7,907 nucleotides of DNA, taken from positions 1-7,907 of the forward strand of contig JAJZKH010000027.1 of the NCBI GenBank assembly GCA_021850955.1, in the 5' to 3' direction. Source of the stretch: Microcaldota archaeon (GTDB taxonomy: Archaea; Micrarchaeota; Micrarchaeia; Micrarchaeales; CABMGC01). This document shows, in pieces, positions 1 to 5,572 of this stretch (within the stretch, counting starts at the first letter, position 1; each line of letters starts with the position of its first letter). The notes beneath the pieces are model-generated. The model did no database searches, was not told the DNA's origin, and saw only the letters and a list, made by a program, of their open reading frames with translations. Both the position numbers and the translations under genes were made by a program.

Positions 1-1504
1 TAGATTCACTTTTAATTATCCCTATTAGATATTCAAGCCCGTCTTCAATTCTTACTGTATCATTATATTTTTTTATAAAATTTATATTTAATTTACCATT
101 AGGATCTGGAGTTAAAAAGCTTATGACTTCGTTGAGTATACTAATAAAGTCAATGTTTGCATTTTTTATTATTGAAGAACCAATTTGCATTAATGCAAAA
201 TTAAGGAAATCATTAAATACTCTAATTCTTGAACTGAAACATTTGAAACGTGTAACTTGCATCTGTTTAGATTGGAAAGTATTTAATCCTATAATTGGTT
301 TATTGAACATTTTAACAAATTGCATAGAAGCAGATGGGGCGAGATTATTTTTTAAAGAAAAAATAAAATGTGTACATTCAGATAATTCATTGATGAGTTC
401 TTGTTTTTGATCGAAATATCTTTTTTTACTTCTGTTTGTGAAACTACCGAATTTAACAATTATATTTCTGTTATTCGAAACTTTTTTGATAATTGAAGAT
501 CTCAATTCATTTTGTCCAACTGGATTTCCTTCTTCTGCGAAGCTAAGTAAAAGTTTTAGTTTAACATTCATTTTATTTGCAATGTTTATAAGTTCATCGA
601 CACGTTTTCCACTAGACAAAAAACCGAAACTCCCAAAGATTATTTCATTTTTCTTTATACCTATTTTTGGTATTTTTAGTCCGACACTTTTATAAGCTAT
701 TAATGGGAATAAAGTATATTTTTTAATACCGTCCACATCTGCAAGTTCATTTGCTCTATACATGAGCGTTGCGAGACTTTCTAGCAGTTTTCTTTCTTCC
801 TTAGAAAACTTTCTAAAATTTACATCATGCACATCTACGTAGATTTTATGGTTTGAAGATTTGAGAAGTTTTATATCTCTAATTACTGTAGAAGGGTCTA
901 TAACTCCTGGAGCACATTCAACAATAACATCCTTACTTGAAATATCTTTTACATCGTACGATATATGAACATTCATTTTGTATTCAGATCTAAGCCTTTC
1001 AGCGAGTAATGCAGTATATTCATATATGCCACCAAACTTTTTTGTATAGCTCAAAATAGAAATATCGTTTGGGAGATTTTTTGAAAATGTTTTTGCTTCT
1101 TTTCCTTTTATTAAAATATTTGTATTATAACTACCTTTAGGATTAAAATGATTTTTCATTGATGCTTTATATAACAATAAACCACCTGTTTTTAATATAC
1201 GTTTTGATTCGTTTAAAATTTCTTTAGAATTTTTAAAATCAGAACTAAGTATAACAACATCAAAAAATTCGTTGGGTAGATGTGTATTTTTAAGATTTCC
1301 ATATAAATAACGTATACTCGTATTTAGTTCCAAATCGTATACTTTCTTATTTGTATCAATCCCATATAAGTTCTTATATCCAGAAACATAAAGTTTTATT
1401 AACGCTTGATTATTCTTAAGACCAAACTGAATTATTTTACTAGACCTATGGATTTTTAGATGCCTTAGTATATTTACTATGTTTATTTCGGCCAAGCTAT
1501 ACAC
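1..1504 (-). CDS. Methyltransferase-like/GT-B glycosyltransferase fusion, C-terminus beyond window
   Basis: An uninterrupted minus-strand frame of 501 codons runs from a GTG at 1504 off the left edge, so the C-terminus is missing. Residues ~20-115 follow the class I SAM-methyltransferase layout: a strand IIQFG, an acidic strand end YGID (~47-50), FDVVILS (~81-87) and RILKTGG (~102-108). The motif I glycine loop is degenerate (FGLKNN), so SAM binding is doubtful. From ~150 a GT-B fold starts with FGGIYEYTALLAERL, typical of GT4 N-domains. The C-domain opens with IIFGSFGFLSSGKRVDELI (~288-306) and contains APSASMQF...NKPIIG (~389-406), where the usual GT4 donor-site glutamate is Gln395. The gene starts immediately after the stop of the upstream glycosyltransferase, with no Shine-Dalgarno sequence, suggesting coupled translation. 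TTG at 1493-1495 is an alternative start. The domain fusion is well supported; substrate and activity are unknown. Confidence 0.8.
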   Translation of the reverse strand, partial: MYSLAEINIVNILRHLKIHRSSKIIQFGLKNNQALIKLYVSGYKNLYGIDTNKKVYDLELNTSIRYLYGNLKNTHLPNEFFDVVILSSDFKNSKEILNESKRILKTGGLLLYKASMKNHFNPKGSYNTNILIKGKEAKTFSKNLPNDISILSYTKKFGGIYEYTALLAERLRSEYKMNVHISYDVKDISSKDVIVECAPGVIDPSTVIRDIKLLKSSNHKIYVDVHDVNFRKFSKEERKLLESLATLMYRANELADVDGIKKYTLFPLIAYKSVGLKIPKIGIKKNEIIFGSFGFLSSGKRVDELINIANKMNVKLKLLLSFAEEGNPVGQNELRSSIIKKVSNNRNIIVKFGSFTNRSKKRYFDQKQELINELSECTHFIFSLKNNLAPSASMQFVKMFNKPIIGLNTFQSKQMQVTRFKCFSSRIRVFNDFLNFALMQIGSSIIKNANIDFISILNEVISFLTPDPNGKLNINFIKKYNDTVRIEDGLEYLIGIIKSES

Positions 1505-2716
1505 TCATATTTTAATTATTTTTATGAATTTAGATTCTATTTTTTCAGGTAACATGCCACTAACTACATCTTTCATGTTTTTTTGCAACTTCGCAATGAG
1601 TTTTGGGTTATTATTCAATTCGATGAAAGATAAGTATAGCTTTTTAGGATCTCGTTCAACCATTACATTGGTCCTATTTTTTATCGGGTAACCGTAAAAT
1701 GCTTCGCTTGTGCCTACGATCGGTTTGCCTGAGAGAAAGTATTCTAAAATTTTCGTTTTGATTGATGTATGCTGGATCATTGGGGCTATAAATGCATCAC
1801 ATTCCGATATTAGATTATCGAGTTGGTCCAAAGCTAACTCACCGACATAATTAACATTACCCTTTTTCATTTTTGGGCAGGCTTTTCCTTGTATAAGAAA
1901 TTCTATCCCTGGAAGCTTAGGGGCCACATAGTTTTCTATTACTCCCATAGCTTCTCTATTTGGCCAGTAATTATATGCCCCAAGGAAGAGTACCTTTTTT
2001 ATTTTTTTAACAATTGGCACGCCTTTACCTATTTTTGATTCTCTTCTGTTTATTAGGACCAGAGGAATAACTTTTACCTTCTTTGCATAAAAACTAAACT
2101 TTATATCAATTTTTCTTTTGTCTCTCACGCTTGGGACAATTATAACGTCGCAAAGTTTTAACATTTTTTCAAACTGCCTCATATGATAATTGAAATAATT
2201 TTCCATTATAAAAATTTTTGCATAGTATTTTAAGCACTCTAAAGCTTTACAAGTTTTATCTACTGGTTTTATAAGGCCGAATGAATTTTCTATTACTGAA
2301 AACGAATCAGAGTGAGTTATCATTCTAACTCTCTTATGTAATTTTTTGTATTGCGCTAATAAATCTATCAAAGTAAACTCTCCAACAAATATAAGATCCG
2401 GATTAAACTCTTCTAATTTCGATAAAATTTTCTTACTTCTGTTTATTTTTTCTATAGATGGCCTATACCCAAACCAACCAAGTATTAAAAACTCGTAAAG
2501 CCTTCTCAACCCAAATCCAGACTCTTCCATTTTTGGACTTTTAATTATATGTTCTTCATACATCCTTTGCTTTATTAGTTTATTTTCTTTGCCTAAGCTA
2601 AATACTTTCACATCGTGCTTCTGATTTAGGAATACTCTTACAATCGAAGTTAACAGTAGTTCATATCCATTAGATCTTTTGTATAATGGTGTATGACTTA
2701 CTATGGCTATTTTCAT
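1505..2716 (-). CDS. GT4-like (GT-B) glycosyltransferase, 403 aa
   Basis: Probable cytoplasmic retaining glycosyltransferase that moves a sugar from a nucleotide donor to a growing surface glycan. The N-domain begins MKIAIVSHTPLYKRSNGYE, with a first strand and a glycine-containing loop as in GT-B enzymes. The C-domain starts at ~241 with VLFLGAYNYWPNREA, followed by FLIQGKACP (~273-281), NVNYVGEL, a strand CDAFIAPM (~306-313), and IKTKILEYFLSGKPIVGT (~319-336). This is the GT4 subgroup pattern in which the second Glu of EX7E (Glu325) and the K-x-K before it are kept, while the first Glu position is Thr317. Length is normal for the family. The ATG at 2716 has no clear ribosome binding site, and the IS left end lies only about 20-30 bp upstream, so its native promoter or operon leader is probably displaced. 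The stop TGA is followed directly by the GTG of the next gene, in the same frame. Sugar specificity cannot be read. Confidence 0.88.
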   Translation of the reverse strand: MKIAIVSHTPLYKRSNGYELLLTSIVRVFLNQKHDVKVFSLGKENKLIKQRMYEEHIIKSPKMEESGFGLRRLYEFLILGWFGYRPSIEKINRSKKILSKLEEFNPDLIFVGEFTLIDLLAQYKKLHKRVRMITHSDSFSVIENSFGLIKPVDKTCKALECLKYYAKIFIMENYFNYHMRQFEKMLKLCDVIIVPSVRDKRKIDIKFSFYAKKVKVIPLVLINRRESKIGKGVPIVKKIKKVLFLGAYNYWPNREAMGVIENYVAPKLPGIEFLIQGKACPKMKKGNVNYVGELALDQLDNLISECDAFIAPMIQHTSIKTKILEYFLSGKPIVGTSEAFYGYPIKNRTNVMVERDPKKLYLSFIELNNNPKLIAKLQKNMKDVVSGMLPEKIESKFIKIIKI

Positions 2717-2748
2717 TAAAACACTTTCTTATTCGTAGGGCAAGAATA

Positions 2749-2768
2749 CCATGACCTTCAGGCCGTGG
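2749..2768 (+). repeat. IS left-end subterminal hairpin
   Basis: An imperfect 8-bp stem (CCATGACC with GGCCGTGG) closes a TTCA loop. It has one A-C mismatch and one T-G pair, so it is weaker than the right-end copy. In this family the transposase recognises such single-stranded hairpins, and the bases at the hairpin foot guide cleavage of the flank. Confidence 0.8.
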
Positions 2769-2954
2769 ATGAATTGCATATGACGATACGATAAATACTA
2801 CTTCTTTTCTTGTGGTATTCCGTTAATGACAACGTGCCGCAAATTTGCGCGGCACCACAACTGCCAGAAACGTTATCATGTGAATAGCGTAGCGTATACA
2901 AAAGATAAATAACTATCGGCCAATGACGTTGGCAATCAATACAACTTTCAGCAT
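2769..2954 (+). other. IS internal leader upstream of tnpA, rich in potential stem-loops
   Basis: This 186-nt stretch lies between the left hairpin and the first ATG of the transposase. I see no convincing gene in it. It has several possible RNA stems: GTGCCGC/GCGGCAC (2834-2840 with 2849-2855), an enclosing TTGTGGT/ACCACAA (2810-2816 with 2854-2860), a small CGTT/AACG (2821-2824 with 2831-2834), and GCCAA/TTGGC (2919-2923 with 2929-2933). In bacterial IS200 a structured leader is known to repress transposase translation. A similar role here is inference only. Confidence 0.45.
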
Positions 2955-3335
2955 ATGGTCTTCGTGACAAAATACAGGTACAAAATGTTCAAAAACCTAA
3001 AGACGATAGAAATAATACGGAACGCACTTTATAACGTTGCAGAAAAGCACGGAATGACAATAAAAGAAATGTCGTTCGGCGAGGACTTTGCGCATGTCCA
3101 TATGGAAGTCAGCATATCAAATACAATGTCAATCTCATACGCGGCGCAATTGTTGAAAGGATACTCTTCATATACCGTCTTCAAAGAAATGCCGCGACAC
3201 AGACTGCGGTATTTCAAGGGACATTTCTGGACTGCAGGATACAGCAATGGGGGTGTCGGCCCGAGAGATGAAAATACGCTGCAGAGCTACATCAGGAGGC
3301 AGGATATTTCAGGACAATTGCATCTTGCCGTTTAA
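2955..3335 (+). CDS. tnpA: IS200/IS605-type Y1 HUH transposase TnpA
   Basis: Single-strand DNA transposase that cuts and rejoins the IS ends through a 5'-phosphotyrosine. It opens with MVFVTKYRYKMF, which matches the first strand of TnpA proteins. The metal-binding HUH motif is His47-Val-His49 (FAHVHME). The catalytic tyrosine is Tyr112 in LQSYIRRQ, with the helix glutamine Gln116 four residues on. FKGHFWTAGYSNGGVG (~87-102) is the usual segment before the catalytic helix. At 126 residues it is slightly short. The same frame stays open upstream to a TAA at 2910-2912, and its translation there (VGNQYNFQH) looks like further TnpA sequence, yet holds no ATG, GTG or TTG. The annotated ATG may therefore be a secondary start, or the true N-terminus may have been lost by a small indel. 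Catalytic residues are intact; mobility of this copy is uncertain. Confidence 0.88.
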   Translation: MVFVTKYRYKMFKNLKTIEIIRNALYNVAEKHGMTIKEMSFGEDFAHVHMEVSISNTMSISYAAQLLKGYSSYTVFKEMPRHRLRYFKGHFWTAGYSNGGVGPRDENTLQSYIRRQDISGQLHLAV

Positions 3336-3346
3336 CCAAAGTGATA

Positions 3347-3366
3347 CCACGACCTTTAGGTCGTGG
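3347..3366 (+). repeat. IS right-end subterminal hairpin
   Basis: A perfect 8-bp stem (CCACGACC with GGTCGTGG) around a TTTA loop begins 11 nt after the transposase stop codon. It matches the left-end hairpin in the same orientation except for three C/T changes. It is probably the right-end TnpA recognition site. No T-run follows, so a terminator role is not supported. Confidence 0.85.
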
Positions 3367-3394
3367 AGAGGGTCCATCCATACAATTACCTATT

Positions 3395-4453
3395 TTATTT
3401 TTCTAGTGCCTTTTTATAAACTTCTAATGTTTCTCTTGCACACCTGTCCCATGTAAAGCTTCTTGCATATTCAGTTGCCTTCTTTCTCAGTTTTTCGTTG
3501 TAACCGTTTTCCTTTATATTTTCTATTATCTGGGCCATATGCTCCGGACTCTCAGCTTCAAAGCAGTATTTTCTTACTTCTTTTGGAATCTTTCCGTATT
3601 TATAGATTATCACCGGGAGGCCGCGAGATTGAGCTTCTAAAATTGGGAGACCGAATCCCTCGTACAATGATGGGAATACGAATAAATCAAAGGAATCATA
3701 AACACTTATGATTTTATCCTCTGATGCAAATCCCATGAACTTCACCATTTTAAAATTAGCTGCTTTTTTAGATAGTTTTAGATAGTCATAAGTTTTTGCA
3801 CCCCATATAGAAAAATTAATTTTATCCCTTAATATCTTCGCAGATTCTAGAATAAAGTCAACGTTTTTATTTGTGGCAAAAGAACCCAGATAACCTACGT
3901 TGAATCTGTTATAGTTTTGTTCTTTAACCTTTATTCTGGTTGTTAGAAAACACTTGTCAAGACCTAAATCTACTACAAATATTTTTGACTTGTCAATGCC
4001 TAAATTGATTACTTCATCTTTTGTTTGCGTTGAACTCGTTATAATTACATCTGAAACTCTCAAGGTGTACTTCGTACCTCTTTTCAAGGCTATATAGCGC
4101 CACACCCTATCCTTTAGAAAATAGCTTAGATTTTTTGTGCCTGCATTTATTGGATTGATATCATGCACTGTGGAAACAATCTTTGCTCCTCTAGGTAATC
4201 TATGTGCTATAAAAAACCCCGTAGGAATGTGTATTATATCAGTTTTATTTACTTTGTTAAAAACAGAACCTATCTCAAATGATAATGCATCGCCCAACTT
4301 TTTGATATAAGGAAAATAAAATTTCTCGACGTTTATGTCCTCTTCCTTTTGCATTGCTGTAAGATTTTGGTACAGTTCCCTAATATACCTCGGTATTCCC
4401 TGCTCCCTCTTTTCAACTTCTTTTATCGATAAAAGCGTAATTCGCAGAGTCAC
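3395..4453 (-). CDS. GT4 family glycosyltransferase, 352 aa
   Basis: Textbook GT-B, GT4-type enzyme, expected in the cytoplasm or on the inner membrane face, transferring a hexose from a nucleotide sugar with retention. The N-domain has the acceptor-side loop REQGIPRYIRELYQNL (~16-31) and the strand IVSTVHDINP (~92-101). The C-domain begins NVGYLGSFATNKNVDFILES (~185-204) and has VKFMGFASEDKI and FVFPSLYEGFGLPILEAQSRG. The EX7E donor-site pair is Glu265 and Glu273. The C-terminal helix is FTWDRCARETLEVY, usual for the family. It starts at GTG 4453, which overlaps the stop of the upstream glycosyltransferase by four bases (GTGA). A GGTG on the coding strand (4461-4464) sits seven bases before the start and can serve as ribosome binding site. 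The gene ends about 20-30 bp before the IS right end, and before insertion probably lay only tens of bases from the next glycosyltransferase. The specific sugar cannot be told. Confidence 0.93.
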   Translation of the reverse strand: MTLRITLLSIKEVEKREQGIPRYIRELYQNLTAMQKEEDINVEKFYFPYIKKLGDALSFEIGSVFNKVNKTDIIHIPTGFFIAHRLPRGAKIVSTVHDINPINAGTKNLSYFLKDRVWRYIALKRGTKYTLRVSDVIITSSTQTKDEVINLGIDKSKIFVVDLGLDKCFLTTRIKVKEQNYNRFNVGYLGSFATNKNVDFILESAKILRDKINFSIWGAKTYDYLKLSKKAANFKMVKFMGFASEDKIISVYDSFDLFVFPSLYEGFGLPILEAQSRGLPVIIYKYGKIPKEVRKYCFEAESPEHMAQIIENIKENGYNEKLRKKATEYARSFTWDRCARETLEVYKKALEK

Positions 4454-5478
4454 TTTAAAGCACCATTAAAATCGTTAACAAACTTTTTAATTATGCCGTC
4501 CTTATCAAACTTCAACCCTATCTTATAAAATCTTTCTGAAAGCGCTTCCTTCTCTTTTTGGTCCAAGTAAAAATATCTTATGATCCTATTAGTTAGATAA
4601 TTCGCATTTAATTTAGAAATCATATTCCTATCAACTTTATCTACAACCTCTTTTGTACCTGTTGCATCAGAAACAATAACTGGCAATCCTCCAAGCATTG
4701 CTTCTAGCGAACTAGCAGGAAACGTATCGCCTCTTCCCATATGGACATATAATGAAGATCTTTTTATCACCGTTACTAAATTTTTTACGTAACCTAAACA
4801 ATGTACATCTGTATAATTGCAATCCACATATTTACTTAAGTCCGGCATTTTTCCCACGATATTTAACTCTGCATCAGAAAATCTCTTCTTTACTAGTTTG
4901 AATGCTTCAAAAACTATGTCTACTCCTTTATAATAGGTGCTATTTGTACCTATTGCTAAAATTTTGTGAGAATTCAGGTTCGGCGAAATACCTCTCTGAA
5001 TAAGCAGCGCATTTTTTATTTTTGGGTTAATGATGGTATATGTGACAATGGTTTTTGCATTAGGTAAAATCTTTTTTAATATTCCCTCTTCCATTTTTCC
5101 GACACATACAAATAAATTTACTTCTTTTAGTAGGTTTAGCGCAAATATTTTCCTTATCCATTTTATTTTTTTTGTGTTTACGTAATAGATAAATGGACTT
5201 GCAAGTATGTTTACTATTTTTGCATCTTTTTTTATAAGGCCAAATCTTTTGGCCAATGCTGGTATTATATATGTTCCCTCACAGAAATAAATGTCATAAT
5301 TTCTTGGCAAAGCAAAAACCGCCTTTAATATGCTAGCCCCCCCTGTAACTATATTTGTCTTTTCTGATTTTAGTTTTGGCGAAGGATAAAAATCCGCATT
5401 CAGAGCTTTTGCTAACTCTGCATGAAAATAGTGAGGGTCGTAGTATAAAAATAGGGTTCTTTTTTTATATTTATCCAT
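4450..5478 (-). CDS. GT4-like (GT-B) glycosyltransferase, 342 aa, first gene of operon
   Basis: Probable nucleotide-sugar glycosyltransferase of surface-glycan synthesis. The N-domain has a short first strand TLFLYYDPHYFHAELAKAL, unlike the glycine-rich loop of the next gene, and a TGGAS segment (~45-49). The C-domain starts ILAIGTNSTYYKGVDIVFEAF (~173-193), then ELNIVGKMPD, CLGYV, and HMGRGDTFPASSLEAMLGGLPVIVSDATGTKEVV (~246-279). In the EX7E donor motif the first acidic residue is Asp251 rather than Glu; Glu259 is kept. It is the promoter-proximal gene: the ATG at 5478 faces a TATA-like stretch (5501-5510) about 23-32 bp away, which would give a transcript with almost no leader, although AGGT six bases before the ATG could also act as a weak ribosome binding site. 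The coding strand carries a G7 run (5337-5343) at TGGA. It shares a GTGA overlap with the next gene, indicating coupling. Confidence 0.88.
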   Translation of the reverse strand: MDKYKKRTLFLYYDPHYFHAELAKALNADFYPSPKLKSEKTNIVTGGASILKAVFALPRNYDIYFCEGTYIIPALAKRFGLIKKDAKIVNILASPFIYYVNTKKIKWIRKIFALNLLKEVNLFVCVGKMEEGILKKILPNAKTIVTYTIINPKIKNALLIQRGISPNLNSHKILAIGTNSTYYKGVDIVFEAFKLVKKRFSDAELNIVGKMPDLSKYVDCNYTDVHCLGYVKNLVTVIKRSSLYVHMGRGDTFPASSLEAMLGGLPVIVSDATGTKEVVDKVDRNMISKLNANYLTNRIIRYFYLDQKEKEALSERFYKIGLKFDKDGIIKKFVNDFNGALK

Positions 5479-5500
5479 CTAATAACCTAAAACATTACAA

Positions 5501-5510
5501 ATATAATTTA
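5501..5510 (-). promoter_or_regulatory. Putative TATA-type promoter of the glycosyltransferase operon
   Basis: On the minus strand this reads TAAATTATAT, an AT-only archaeal TATA-box-like element. Its centre is about 27 bp before the ATG at 5478, so a normal TATA-to-start spacing would begin transcription at or next to the start codon. In a genome this AT-rich, chance matches are common. Confidence 0.4.
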
Positions 5511-5523
5511 TTACAGTAGCAGT

Positions 5524-5533
5524 ATTTATAAAT
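5524..5533 (+). promoter_or_regulatory. Putative TATA-type promoter of the membrane-protein gene
   Basis: The sequence ATTTATAAAT resembles the archaeal TATA box and lies 40-49 bp before the ATG at 5573. Transcription would start near 5555, leaving a leader of about 18 nt that includes the GGAG ribosome binding site. The box is nearly palindromic, so it could also be read leftward. Confidence 0.45.
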
Positions 5534-5563
5534 CACATTAGTACTTCTAGATCTAAGACTTTT

Positions 5564-5567
5564 GGAG
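5564..5567 (+). promoter_or_regulatory. Ribosome binding site of the membrane-protein gene
   Basis: GGAG followed by five bases and then ATG at 5573. This fits the anti-Shine-Dalgarno sequence of 16S rRNA and supports this start over later ones. Confidence 0.7.
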
Positions 5568-5572
5568 TTATA

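Larger units (their letters stand above)
2735..3376 (+). mobile_element. IS200/IS605-family insertion sequence, tnpA only
   Basis: A compact element of about 0.64 kb holds a single Y1 HUH transposase gene flanked by subterminal hairpins at 2749-2768 and 3347-3366. The two hairpins are near-identical direct copies: the 24-nt segments beginning ATACCA differ at only three positions, all C/T transitions. IS200/IS605 elements have no terminal inverted repeats and make no target duplication, and none is seen here. Exact ends are uncertain by about 10 bp each. I place the left end after TATTC (2730-2734), which is complementary to GAATA (2744-2748) at the hairpin foot, and the right end within ~15 nt after the right hairpin. 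There is no tnpB. Interior GC (43-57% in lines counted by hand) exceeds that of the neighbouring genes. The element sits between two glycosyltransferase genes of one minus-strand operon, in the opposite orientation. Confidence 0.85.

Noticed and set aside
123..695. Two plus-strand open frames (123-410 and 438-695).
   Set aside because: They lie antisense to the long, domain-bearing minus-strand fusion gene and translate to low-complexity sequence with no recognisable motif.
1479..1691. Plus-strand open frame of 70 codons spanning the junction of two minus-strand genes.
   Set aside because: It is antisense to well-supported glycosyltransferase coding sequence and has no start signal or family resemblance.
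2758..2970. Minus-strand open frame of 70 codons across the IS leader and left hairpin.
   Set aside because: Its codons run through the IS hairpin and stem-loops and end over the tnpA start; no protein motif is visible. An RNA role of the leader is more likely.
3347..3366. Right-end hairpin considered as a transcription terminator for tnpA or the facing operon.
   Set aside because: No T-run follows on either strand, and the near-identical copy at the left end identifies it as an IS recognition hairpin.
2735..3376. Search for a tnpB/omega-RNA partner or CRISPR-like repeats linked to the IS.
   Set aside because: There is no second gene within the element and no regularly spaced repeats anywhere in the window.
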